DNA of 64,000 bases, taken from Flavobacteriaceae bacterium UBA3356. GTDB lineage: Bacteria; Bacteroidota; Bacteroidia; Flavobacteriales; Flavobacteriaceae. The translations under genes and the position numbers were made by a program. Location of the stretch: the NCBI GenBank assembly GCA_002360635.1, contig DEQW01000004.1:1-64000 (forward strand). The letters are read 5' to 3'. Shown here in pieces: positions 6,113 to 14,326 of this stretch. Numbering within the stretch: the first letter of the stretch is position 1; each line of letters begins with the position of its first letter. The notes beneath the pieces are model-generated. The model saw only the letters and a list, made by a program, of their open reading frames with translations, had not been told where the DNA came from and did no database searches.

Positions 6113-6613
6113 TTACCTTCCATACAACAACGAGCCAATAACATTCAGGTCGATGCTGTCATCTTCGTTAATGTAATACTCCAGCACCATTTCGCCCCAA
6201 TAGGTGCCGTCGGTAAAATCGGCTACGATCCAGCGATGGTTTAAAAACTTCACTTTATTAATTTTCATCTTCCCTTCTATTCCATCGTAAGGAACAATAG
6301 GGTTTTTACCTTTTCTTCCGTTTAAATCATAAATATATTCCTTTACTCTGTTTTCTACATCGGAAGCTTCAAAACCAACATCTTCAAAATAGGTCATGGC
6401 GTTATCATTGCCTTGGAGGGTAAAATAATTTACGTCCATTAATTGCCTAGCTAGAGAGTCGTTGTCCTTTTCGTACATTGCAACCTTCTTTTTCAGCAAA
6501 GCAATGTCATTTTCTTGCGATTCATAAATCTGTTTTTCATTCATATATTGAAATATGATAAACAGTAAAGCGAAAAAGAACAGGTACATATATATTTTTT
6601 TCCTCATAATCAT
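6113..6613 (-). CDS. small membrane-anchored protein of unknown function
   Basis: 166 aa. The likely start is MRKKIYMYLF at 6607; the upstream ATG at 6613 adds two residues and overlaps a hairpin repeat. One N-terminal helix (YMYLFFFALLFIIFQYM) is followed by a short coiled coil (ESQENDIALLKKKVAMYEKD) and a C-terminal beta-rich domain ending WGEMVLEYYINEDD. I do not recognise a named family. It lies downstream of the MBL hydrolase on the same strand, 39 bp away, and may share its transcript. Confidence 0.65.
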   Translation of the reverse strand: MIMRKKIYMYLFFFALLFIIFQYMNEKQIYESQENDIALLKKKVAMYEKDNDSLARQLMDVNYFTLQGNDNAMTYFEDVGFEASDVENRVKEYIYDLNGRKGKNPIVPYDGIEGKMKINKVKFLNHRWIVADFTDGTYWGEMVLEYYINEDDSIDLNVIGSLLYGR

Positions 6614-6632
6614 GCCCGCGTAGGCGGGTATC
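6611..6632. repeat. REP-like palindrome CCCGC-GTAG-GCGGG
   Basis: A GC-rich 5-bp stem with GTAG loop (6615-6628) stands out in AT-rich DNA, in the gap between two minus-strand genes. The form CATGCCCGCGTAGGCGGGTA resembles short intergenic REP hairpins that are scattered in many genomes. A genome-wide count is needed to confirm it. Confidence 0.4.
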
Positions 6633-6652
6633 TTTTTAAGTTATTTTCTATT

Positions 6653-7429
6653 TTATATCTTAATTTTTAGACCATCATACGCCATAAAAACGTTTTCGGG
6701 AAGATTCTTTGATGCTTCTTCATGAAACCCCATTAAATGGCTTATATGGGTTAAATAAGCGCGTTCTGGTTTTATTTTTTTTATAAAATCAAGAGCTTCT
6801 TCCAAATTAAAATGTGAATAGTGCTCTTTTTCCCGAAGTGCGTTCACCACGAGAACTTTTGTGCCCTTTACTTTTTCAACTTCTTCTTCAGAAATTGTTT
6901 TAACATCGGTTAAATACGTAAATCCATCAATATGAAACCCTAAAACAGGAAGCGTATGGTGCATCGCTTCAATTGGAGTTACTTTCTTTTCACTAATTAT
7001 AAACCGTGTGTCTTTATCTATTTCAATTTCATCTAAAGTTGGCGCTCCCGGATATTTATTTTCAATTTCAAAAATATAGGCAAAACGTTCATGAAGTGAT
7101 TTAAAAACCCGTTTGTGAGCATAAAAAGGAATATTGCCCTGCTTAAAATAAAATGGTCGAATATCGTCAATACCAGCGGTATGGTCACTATGTTCGTGGG
7201 TCAATAATATTCCGTTAAGGTGTGTTACACCCTCCCTGAGCATTTGGTATCGAAAATCGGGTCCGCAGTCAATTACATAGTTATAATTGTTCCATTGTAA
7301 AAGAACAGAAACGCGAAGACGTTTATCCTTGGGATCTTTACTTTTACAAACAGGGTGGTCACTTCCAATTACAGGAACTCCTTGTGAAGTTCCGGTGCCT
7401 AAAAATGTTACGGTAAGTTCTGAATTCAT
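6653..7429 (-). CDS. metallo-beta-lactamase-fold hydrolase (PhnP/RNase Z-like)
   Basis: 258 aa. N-terminal VTFLGTGTSQGVPVIG is typical of PhnP-type cyclic phosphodiesterases and RNase Z-like proteins. The metal-binding motif is LTHEHSDHTAGID (HxHxDH); further ligands are expected at AMHHTLP, LTDVK and YLTHISH. An SDHPVC..SKDPKDKR segment replaces the zinc-binding loop of PhnP. The substrate is probably a cyclic phosphate or phosphodiester, but only the fold is secure. Cytoplasmic. Its start faces the divergent gene at 7512 with a short shared promoter region. Confidence 0.85.
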   Translation of the reverse strand: MNSELTVTFLGTGTSQGVPVIGSDHPVCKSKDPKDKRLRVSVLLQWNNYNYVIDCGPDFRYQMLREGVTHLNGILLTHEHSDHTAGIDDIRPFYFKQGNIPFYAHKRVFKSLHERFAYIFEIENKYPGAPTLDEIEIDKDTRFIISEKKVTPIEAMHHTLPVLGFHIDGFTYLTDVKTISEEEVEKVKGTKVLVVNALREKEHYSHFNLEEALDFIKKIKPERAYLTHISHLMGFHEEASKNLPENVFMAYDGLKIKI

Positions 7430-7453
7430 TCACACAAAAATAACAGTATTTTT

Positions 7454-7483
7454 TTTGAATAGCTACGGTATTTCTTACCTTTG
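7454..7483 (+). promoter_or_regulatory. Bacteroidota-type promoter for the gene at 7512
   Basis: TTTG (7454-7457) and TACCTTTG (7476-7483) are 18 bp apart, fitting the -33 TTTG / -7 TAnnTTTG pattern. The expected start point leaves a leader of about 20 nt. Confidence 0.6.
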
Positions 7484-7511
7484 TTAGTACCATACATAAT
7501 AAAGGGTCGCT

Positions 7512-8963
7512 ATGCCAGAAACTATTCTAGGGGATAAAGAATTTGAGAATATTCCTTCCATTCGAAGTAAAGCTTTTCGAATAAACTTAAATGAAAATAT
7601 TTACGGGACTTTTGCCGAAATAGGTGCCGGACAAGAAACCGTCCGCAACTTTTTTAGAGCAGGTGGTGCATCGGGTACTATTGCAAAAACCATGTCGGCT
7701 TACGATAAAGATTTCAGCGATGCCATTTATGGTGAAGAAGAAGATGGACGCTATGTTACAGAATCCCGACTTAAAAAAATGCTTTCGCACGAAATTGACC
7801 TTATTGAACAGCGAATAGCTCGAAAAAAACATCCAAACAAACTATTTTTCGCATATGCCAATACGGTCGCAACCATAGATTTTGCTAAAAAATATAAAGG
7901 CCACGGATGGGTTGGTATTAAATACCAAGTGGACCCCAACGAAGATTATAGTGAAATTATGTTGCATGTTCGGTTTCATGAAAACGAAGCTTTGTTGCAG
8001 CAAATCACGTTGGGAATATTAGGAGTAAACCTAATTTATGGTGCGTATTATAAGTATGATGAGCCTAAAAAACTTTTACGCTATTTGTACGATCATATTG
8101 ATAAGGACAAGATTGAAATTGATACCATAAATTTTTCAGGCCCTAAGTTTGAAAAAGTAGATAACCGTTTAATGAGTTTACAACTTATTAAAAACGGAAT
8201 GACCGAAGCTATTATGTTCGGTCCTGACGGAAATAACATTTTACCAGCTAGAATACTTTATAAAAAGAACATTTTAGCGCTTCGTGGAAGTTTTAGACCG
8301 GTAACAAAAGTAAACATCGATATGTATGAAAACTCATACGAGATGTTTTTACAGGAACGAAAGGTTGAAAAGGAACGCACCGAAGTTATTTTTGAAATTA
8401 CACTCTCAAACCTTCGTGCAGAAGGTGAAATTGACGAGGAAGACTTTATGGATCGGGCTAAGTTACTCTGTTCGTTAGGGCATACGGTAATGATATCCAA
8501 TTTCCAAGAGTATTATAAGTTAGTGGAATATTTTTCCCGATACACAAAAATGCGCTTAGGATTGGCAATGGGAGTTAACAATCTAGTCGACATTTTTGAT
8601 GAAAAATACTACCGTCATTTAAGTGGTGGTATTCTAGAGGCTTTTGGAAAGTTATTCTTTAAAGATCTTAAAGTATACCTCTATCCTATGCGCAATCCAG
8701 AAACTGGTGAATATACTACAAGCGAAAACCTTAAAGTACACCCACGTATGAAAGAATTGTACAAATTCTTTAAGTACAATGGTAAAGTAGTAGACATAAA
8801 GGATTACAACCCGAATATTTTAAATATCTTCTCTCGCGAAGTACTGGAAATGATAGAAAATGGCGAAGAAAACTGGGAAGATATGCTACCTCCCGGTGTT
8901 TCTGAAATTATCCACGAAAAAGAACTTTTCAGTTATACTGAAAAAACAAAAACAACAAATTAA
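7512..8963 (+). CDS. conserved cytoplasmic protein of unknown function, 483 aa
   Basis: A long soluble protein without signal peptide or membrane segments. It starts MPETILGDKEFENIPSIRSK and contains GTFAEIGAGQETVRNFFRAG, a conserved-looking glycine-rich segment. Later blocks (LALMG-like RLGLAMGVNNLVDIFDEKYY and SGGILEAFGKLFFKDLKVYL) look like ordered globular protein. I cannot name a family with confidence. It is followed by a strong bidirectional terminator and preceded by its own promoter, so it is a single-gene unit. Confidence 0.6.
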   Translation: MPETILGDKEFENIPSIRSKAFRINLNENIYGTFAEIGAGQETVRNFFRAGGASGTIAKTMSAYDKDFSDAIYGEEEDGRYVTESRLKKMLSHEIDLIEQRIARKKHPNKLFFAYANTVATIDFAKKYKGHGWVGIKYQVDPNEDYSEIMLHVRFHENEALLQQITLGILGVNLIYGAYYKYDEPKKLLRYLYDHIDKDKIEIDTINFSGPKFEKVDNRLMSLQLIKNGMTEAIMFGPDGNNILPARILYKKNILALRGSFRPVTKVNIDMYENSYEMFLQERKVEKERTEVIFEITLSNLRAEGEIDEEDFMDRAKLLCSLGHTVMISNFQEYYKLVEYFSRYTKMRLGLAMGVNNLVDIFDEKYYRHLSGGILEAFGKLFFKDLKVYLYPMRNPETGEYTTSENLKVHPRMKELYKFFKYNGKVVDIKDYNPNILNIFSREVLEMIENGEENWEDMLPPGVSEIIHEKELFSYTEKTKTTN

Positions 8964-8979
8964 AAAAGTGTTGAAATTA

Positions 8980-9013
8980 AAAAAGGGCAGAATTTAACAA
9001 TTCTGCCCTTTTT
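8980..9013. terminator. bidirectional terminator
   Basis: AAAAAGGGCAGAATT (8980-8994), loop TAAC, AATTCTGCCCTTTTT (8999-9013): a perfect 15-bp stem with A/T tracts on both sides, between convergent genes. Confidence 0.9.
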
Positions 9014-9026
9014 CAATGATTATTAT

Positions 9027-9479
9027 TTATTCCAAAATCTGTGCTGCGTGATCCTTGGTTCTTACCTTGGCAATTACCCGTTCTACTTTTCCTTGTTCAT
9101 CAACTATAAAAGTCATTCTATGAATGCCATCATACTCCCGACCCATAAATTTTTTAGGCCCCCAAACACCAAATGCATTGATTACTTCTTTGTTTTCATC
9201 TGCCAATAACGGAAATGGGAAATCGTATTTTTCTTTAAAATTTTTCTGTTTTCGTTCATTATCGGCGCTCACACCTAACAGTTTATAGCCTTTGTTTTTA
9301 AGTTCTTCATAATTATCCCGAAGATTACAGGCTTCTTTAGTGCAACCTGGTGTATTTGCTTTAGGATAGAAAAAAACTACGAGTTTGTGGCCTTTGTAAT
9401 CGGTAAGTGATACTGGGTTTCCTTCTTGATCGTTAACGGTGAAATTTGGGACTTTGTCCCCTTCTTTTAAAGTTTTCAT
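9027..9479 (-). CDS. bcp: thiol peroxidase, Bcp/PrxQ-type peroxiredoxin
   Basis: 150 aa, the usual length. It reduces H2O2 and organic hydroperoxides with electrons from thioredoxin, in the cytoplasm. The peroxidatic cysteine is C46 in NTPGCTKEAC and the resolving cysteine is C51, the C-X4-C spacing of the Bcp/PrxQ alpha-type. The N-terminal GDKVPNFTVNDQEG and VFFYPKANTPG are family motifs. It is divergent from nth with only 30 bp between start codons, so both promoters overlap in that gap. Confidence 0.93.
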   Translation of the reverse strand: MKTLKEGDKVPNFTVNDQEGNPVSLTDYKGHKLVVFFYPKANTPGCTKEACNLRDNYEELKNKGYKLLGVSADNERKQKNFKEKYDFPFPLLADENKEVINAFGVWGPKKFMGREYDGIHRMTFIVDEQGKVERVIAKVRTKDHAAQILE

Positions 9480-9509
9480 TTGCTATTTTTGTTTTAAAAT
9501 TACACAAAA

Positions 9510-10172
9510 ATGACGAAACAGGAAAAGGTTGACTTTGTAATCAAGACATTAAAAGAATTGTACCCACAAATTCCAATTCCCCTAGATCATAAAGATCCTT
9601 ATACATTATTGATTGCTGTTTTGCTTTCCGCTCAAAGTACCGATGTTCGAGTCAATAAAATCACACCCTTGCTATTTGAAGTTGCGGACAACCCATATGA
9701 TATGGTAAAACTTTCTATAGATGAAATCCGTGAGATAATAAAGCCAGTAGGTTTATCCCCTATGAAATCCAAAGGAATCCATGGTCTTTCTGAAATTTTA
9801 ATCGATAAATACAATGGGGAAGTCCCTGCAGATTTTGAAGCGCTGGAATCGCTTCCTGCCGTTGGCCATAAAACAGCTAGTGTTGTCATGTCACAAGCAT
9901 TTAATGTTCCTGCATTTCCTGTTGACACACATATTCATAGGTTACTATACCGTTGGGGGTTTACTACGGGAAAAAATGTAACCCAAACTGAAAAAGACGC
10001 AAAACGTTTATTTCCTAGAGATCTTTGGAATGAACTTCATTTACAGATAATATGGTATGGCAGGCATTATTCTCCCGCTCGTGGTTGGGATCTCGAAAAG
10101 GATATCATTACAAAAACAATAGGCAGAAAAACAGTATTGAACGAATATTACAAAAAGAAAAAGAAGAAATAA
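9510..10172 (+). CDS. nth: endonuclease III lacking the iron-sulfur cluster
   Basis: 220 aa. A DNA glycosylase/AP lyase for oxidised pyrimidines in base excision repair. The helix-hairpin-helix LPAVGHKTASV carries the catalytic lysine K121, and VDTHIHR the aspartate D139, both intact. The protein contains no cysteine at all: the C-terminal four-cysteine 4Fe-4S loop is replaced by GRHYSPARGWDLEKDI followed by TKTIGRK and a lysine-rich tail. Cluster-free relatives exist in the Nth superfamily, so activity is still expected. TATTTTTG just upstream may be its -7 element. Confidence 0.9.
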   Translation: MTKQEKVDFVIKTLKELYPQIPIPLDHKDPYTLLIAVLLSAQSTDVRVNKITPLLFEVADNPYDMVKLSIDEIREIIKPVGLSPMKSKGIHGLSEILIDKYNGEVPADFEALESLPAVGHKTASVVMSQAFNVPAFPVDTHIHRLLYRWGFTTGKNVTQTEKDAKRLFPRDLWNELHLQIIWYGRHYSPARGWDLEKDIITKTIGRKTVLNEYYKKKKKK

Positions 10173-10177
10173 AAAAC

Positions 10178-10200
10178 CCTGGAATTTCATCCAGGGCTCT
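10178..10200. terminator. terminator hairpin between nth and the 49-aa gene
   Basis: CCCTGG (10178-10183) and CCAGGG (10192-10197) form a 6-bp stem with AAAAAA on the left, which serves as a U-tract for the minus-strand genes. Confidence 0.55.
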
Positions 10201-10209
10201 TAACAAAGT

Positions 10210-10359
10210 TTAGTTTAGAAGTGCTTCAAACTTCAATTTATTATAATCTATAACACTTAAAGCCTTCGAATAATCCAGAAGAAACTTTACAGTTTCATCC
10301 TTAGGAGCCAATTTATCCACCCGCTCCTGGTGTGAGGTTTTAGAGTACATTTTTTGCAT
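10210..10359 (-). CDS. small 49-aa protein downstream of the sigma factor gene
   Basis: ATG at 10359 opens a 49-codon frame ending in TAA at 10212-10210. It begins MQKMYSKTSHQERVDKLAPK and contains VKFLLDYSKALSVIDYNKLK, an amphipathic helical composition with no membrane segment. It is 58 bp after the ECF sigma gene on the same strand, and a terminator hairpin follows at 10178-10200. That placement suggests a sigma-linked transcript. It is too short for a domain call; a role as a sigma-factor partner is only a guess from position. Confidence 0.6.
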   Translation of the reverse strand: MQKMYSKTSHQERVDKLAPKDETVKFLLDYSKALSVIDYNKLKFEALLN

Positions 10360-10417
10360 AGAGAGTTATTTTGAGGTTAATGTTATTTATTAACGCCCAA
10401 AAGAACAGTTTATTGTA

Positions 10418-11002
10418 TCAATTTGTCAATACAATATTATGCTTGTCTATTACCTTCCGTAAATTTATCAATGCATATCGCATTCTACCCAATGCGGTGT
10501 TTATACTTACATCGGTTTGTAAACTAATTTCTTTAAAGCTCATTTCTTTATAAATGCGCATAATTAGTACTTCTTTCTGGTCTTCGGGCAACTCCTCAAT
10601 CAATCTTCGAACATCATTTTCCACCTGACCTTTTATAATTTGCTTTTCAGCATTTAATGATCCATCAGAAAGAACAGAAAATATATTGAAATCATCTTTA
10701 TTTTCAAATTTAGGCATGCGATTATTTTTTCTGAAATGATCAATAACCAAGTTATGAGCAATACGCATCACCCAAGGGAGAAATTTACCTTCTTCATTAT
10801 ACTTGCCTCTTTTTAAAGAGCGTATAACTTTTATAAAAGTATCCTGAAAAATATCTTCAGTGATATCCCTATTATATACTTTAGAATAGATAAAACTGTA
10901 AATTCGTTGCTTGTGGCGGGTAATTAAATGAGAGAGTGCAGATTCATCACCGTTTATGTAAGCACTAACCAATACTGCATCCGTATGGGTGTTTTGTTTC
11001 AT
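10418..11002 (-). CDS. RNA polymerase ECF-type sigma factor
   Basis: 194 aa. Region 2 covers about residues 25-95 (IYSFIYSKVYNRDITEDIFQ, FLPWVMRIAHNLVIDHFR), responsible for -10 recognition. Region 4 covers about 130-190 (ELPEDQKEVLIMRIYKEMSF then KEISLQTDVSINTALGRMRY), a helix-turn-helix for -35 recognition. No anti-sigma factor or FecR gene is adjacent, unlike TonB-system ECF factors, so this fits the stand-alone housekeeping-like sigma-24 factor of flavobacteria. The 49-aa gene downstream is its only same-strand neighbour. Confidence 0.9.
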   Translation of the reverse strand: MKQNTHTDAVLVSAYINGDESALSHLITRHKQRIYSFIYSKVYNRDITEDIFQDTFIKVIRSLKRGKYNEEGKFLPWVMRIAHNLVIDHFRKNNRMPKFENKDDFNIFSVLSDGSLNAEKQIIKGQVENDVRRLIEELPEDQKEVLIMRIYKEMSFKEISLQTDVSINTALGRMRYALINLRKVIDKHNIVLTN

Positions 11003-11258
11003 ATCAATACTTTTTAAGTTAACAACTATCCGTGTTTTGGTTGTTTAGCCGTTATGTTTTTAGTGTAAAAAGTAATAATATGCTATAGGCAATAAATTTT
11101 ATTAATATCGTTATGTGCCGTAAATATAACAACAAAGAAACGTGAAATGCAAATAAAACTTAAAAATTTCCTAAAAAAATTATAATATTGGCATACGTGC
11201 AATCCCCGTTTCTATGTAGTATCTTTGCAAAATCTTACCTGAAAAAGAGACTGATATT
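11003..11258. other. divergent intergenic region, sigma factor / uvrA
   Basis: 256 bp without a convincing gene. It contains the TATCTTTG -7 element for uvrA near its right end. I see no repeat, hairpin or RNA gene in the remainder, and no clear -7 element for the sigma gene. Confidence 0.5.
11220..11227 (+). promoter_or_regulatory. -7 element TATCTTTG upstream of uvrA
   Basis: A perfect TAnnTTTG match 32 bp before the proposed TTG start. A TTG at 11188-11190 is too far upstream (29 bp) for a typical -33, so only the -7 half is convincing. Confidence 0.5.
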
Positions 11259-14036
11259 TTGAATATTGACACGCTAGACACTAAAAAAAACATACTTATA
11301 AAAGGGGCGAAACTTCATAATTTAAAAAATATTGATGTTGCCATCCCCAGAAATAAACTCGTTGTAATTACTGGGCTTTCCGGTAGTGGAAAATCCAGCC
11401 TTGCATTTGATACGCTTTACGCAGAAGGCCAACGCAGGTATGTGGAAAGTTTATCATCTTATGCCCGCCAATTTTTAGGCCGATTAGACAAACCGAAGGT
11501 AGATTCCATTAAAGGAATTGCCCCGGCTATTGCCATTGAACAAAAAGTGAATTCTACCAATCCACGTTCTACTGTTGGTACGTCAACTGAAATCTATGAT
11601 TACCTAAAGCTTTTATATACCCGTATTGGCCATACCTTTTCCCCTATTTCTGGCAATGAAGTTAAAAAAGACACCGTAACAGATGTCATTAACTACATTA
11701 AATCTTTTTCCGAAGGTGAAAAAATGCTCCTCCTCGCTCCTATTCATTTAGAAGAAGGACGGACAATGAAAAATAAAATACAGGCTTTAGCACAACAAGG
11801 ATATGCACGGGTTAAAAACAAGGAAAAAGTAATTCGTATTGATGAACTAAAAGAAAGTAGTTTTTCGAAAGATATACAATTGGTTGTTGATAGGATCATC
11901 ACAAAAGACGACGAAGATTTTTATAACCGTCTTGCCGATGCTATTGAAATGGCTTTTTATGAAGGAAAAGGTGAATTATTTATTGAAAAGCTAAGTGATA
12001 ATTCAACTAGAGAGTTTAACAATCGTTTTGAAGCCGATGGCATGACGTTTTTAGAACCGAATGTGCATTTGTTCAGTTTTAACAATCCATACGGTGCTTG
12101 CCCTAATTGTGAAGGCTACGGTGATGTAATTGGCATTGATGAAGACTTGGTTATTCCAAATACAGCCTTGTCAATATATGAAAATGCAATTTTCCCTTGG
12201 CGCGGTGATAGCATGAGCTGGTACCGTGATCAACTGGTCAATAATGCTTATAAGTTTGATTTCCCCATTCACAAACCTTGGTTTGAACTCTCAGAAGAAC
12301 AAAAACAATTGGTGTGGGATGGAAATAAATATTTTGAAGGTTTAAACGATTTCTTCTCTTTTCTAGAATCGAAAAGCTATAAAATACAGAACCGGGTCAT
12401 GCTTTCTCGCTACCGTGGTAAAACTAAATGTAATGTTTGCGGTGGAAAACGACTACGTCCAGAAGCAGGTTATGTAAAGGTAGGCGGAAAAGCCATTCAA
12501 GAATTAGTAGAATTGCCACTTGAAAAAGTAGCCACCTTTTTTAAAGAATTAAAACTTAATGAATACGACACGAATGTGTCCAAAAGGCTGTTGCTTGAAA
12601 TAAACAACCGCCTTCAATTTTTAATGGATGTCGGGCTGAGCTATCTAACCCTAAACCGAAAAAGCAATACGCTTTCAGGAGGGGAATCGCAACGAATTAA
12701 TTTAGCCACTTCGTTGGGTAGTAGCTTGGTCGGCTCCATGTATATTCTCGACGAGCCTAGTATTGGTCTACATCCAAAAGATACCGAACGGTTGATACAA
12801 GTTTTAAAATCTTTAAGGGATTTAGGTAATACCGTTATTGTGGTGGAACATGATGAAGATATCATGAAAGCTGCCGACGAAATTATTGACATAGGCCCCG
12901 AAGCTGGAACTTTTGGTGGCGAAGTGGTTTCAACCGGGACATTTCAAGATATTTTAAAAAGTGATTCCTTAACGGCGCAGTATTTAAATGGTACTATGGA
13001 AATTGAAATGCCTGAAAAGAGACGTTCTTGGAAAGAAAGTATTCAGGTGATTGGTGCCCGGCAAAATAATTTAAAAAATATTTCAGCTGAATTCCCTCTT
13101 GGGATATTTACGGCTGTTACTGGTGTTTCAGGAAGCGGTAAAAGTACCTTGATAAAGAAAATTTTATATCCTGCCATGCTTCGGAAAATTGGTGGTTACG
13201 GTGAAAAACCTGGTCAATTTTCAGAGTTAAAAGGAAGTTTCAGTAACATAAAAAACATTGAATTTGTCGATCAAAACCCGATTGGTCGTTCCAGCCGAAG
13301 TAATCCGGTAACATATATTAAGGCGTATGACGACATTAGGAATTTATTCGCTTCGCAGAAACTTTCAAAAATACGTAACTATAAAGCCAAACATTTCAGT
13401 TTTAATGTAGATGGCGGTCGCTGTGAAACCTGTAAAGGTGATGGCGAAGTTACCATAGAAATGCAGTTTATGGCCGATGTGCATTTGGAATGTGAAACCT
13501 GTAATGGAAAACGTTTCAAGAAAGAAATTCTGGAAGTTACATTTAACGACAAAAATATTGATGACGTTTTAACCATGACGGTTGATGATGCCATTTCATT
13601 CTTTAAAAAACACGAAGAGAAAAAAATCACCAAAAAATTAAAACCGCTACAAGATGTAGGTTTAGGTTATGTACAGCTAGGGCAAAGCTCGTCTACCCTT
13701 TCTGGTGGTGAGGCACAACGTATAAAACTAGCTTCATTTTTAATTAAAGGAACGACAAAAGACAAAGCCCTCTTTATTTTTGATGAACCTACTACGGGAC
13801 TTCATTTTCATGACATTAAAAAATTATTGGCTTCCTTTTACGCTCTTTTAGAAAAAGGACATACCGTTATTGTAGTAGAGCATAATATGGAATTGGTAAA
13901 ATGCGCTGATCATATTATCGACCTCGGTCTAGAGGGTGGTGAAAAAGGGGGTGAAATAATAACAGAAGGCACTCCTGAAGAAGTGGCTAAAAGCAAAAAG
14001 TCGTTTACAGCTACCTATTTAAAAGAAAAGATTTAA
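11259..14036 (+). CDS. uvrA: excinuclease ABC subunit A
   Basis: 925 aa, close to the usual 940. The ATPase that detects bulky DNA lesions and loads UvrB in nucleotide excision repair. Two ABC modules are complete: Walker A GLSGSGKSS (residues 39-47) and GVSGSGKST, with signatures NTLSGGESQRI and STLSGGEAQRI. The zinc fingers read CPNCEGYG / CNVCGGKR and CETCKGDG / CETCNGKR. No ATG lies near the conserved start; a TTG at 11259, 8 bp after AAAGAGA, is the best initiator. A strong terminator follows at 14121-14158. Confidence 0.93.
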   Translation: MNIDTLDTKKNILIKGAKLHNLKNIDVAIPRNKLVVITGLSGSGKSSLAFDTLYAEGQRRYVESLSSYARQFLGRLDKPKVDSIKGIAPAIAIEQKVNSTNPRSTVGTSTEIYDYLKLLYTRIGHTFSPISGNEVKKDTVTDVINYIKSFSEGEKMLLLAPIHLEEGRTMKNKIQALAQQGYARVKNKEKVIRIDELKESSFSKDIQLVVDRIITKDDEDFYNRLADAIEMAFYEGKGELFIEKLSDNSTREFNNRFEADGMTFLEPNVHLFSFNNPYGACPNCEGYGDVIGIDEDLVIPNTALSIYENAIFPWRGDSMSWYRDQLVNNAYKFDFPIHKPWFELSEEQKQLVWDGNKYFEGLNDFFSFLESKSYKIQNRVMLSRYRGKTKCNVCGGKRLRPEAGYVKVGGKAIQELVELPLEKVATFFKELKLNEYDTNVSKRLLLEINNRLQFLMDVGLSYLTLNRKSNTLSGGESQRINLATSLGSSLVGSMYILDEPSIGLHPKDTERLIQVLKSLRDLGNTVIVVEHDEDIMKAADEIIDIGPEAGTFGGEVVSTGTFQDILKSDSLTAQYLNGTMEIEMPEKRRSWKESIQVIGARQNNLKNISAEFPLGIFTAVTGVSGSGKSTLIKKILYPAMLRKIGGYGEKPGQFSELKGSFSNIKNIEFVDQNPIGRSSRSNPVTYIKAYDDIRNLFASQKLSKIRNYKAKHFSFNVDGGRCETCKGDGEVTIEMQFMADVHLECETCNGKRFKKEILEVTFNDKNIDDVLTMTVDDAISFFKKHEEKKITKKLKPLQDVGLGYVQLGQSSSTLSGGEAQRIKLASFLIKGTTKDKALFIFDEPTTGLHFHDIKKLLASFYALLEKGHTVIVVEHNMELVKCADHIIDLGLEGGEKGGEIITEGTPEEVAKSKKSFTATYLKEKI

Positions 14037-14120
14037 GGTTTTTTAAAAACTATTTTGGCACAAAGATTGAAAGCAATGAAATAAGAAACAGTTAGTTTTT
14101 TAATCGATTTGTTTTTAGTT

Positions 14121-14160
14121 AAAACCTGGCTTCTTATCATAAAAAGAAGCCGGGTTTTTT
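14121..14160 (+). terminator. rho-independent terminator after uvrA
   Basis: AAAACCTGGCTTCTT (14121-14135) pairs with AAGAAGCCGGGTTTT (14144-14158) around an 8-base loop, followed by T residues. One G-T wobble. Confidence 0.85.
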
Positions 14161-14326
14161 ATTTAAAAATTTTACTTCGCTAAAAATAAGTTTAAAAAAA
14201 TCAGACTCACCAATTTAATAATTACTGATAATCAGGTATTTATGAACTTTGGCACGATGATTGTTTCATAATAAGCGTACCGAGCTGACCAAAAAATAAA
14301 AGCAAGTACAACCTAAAATCTCTATT

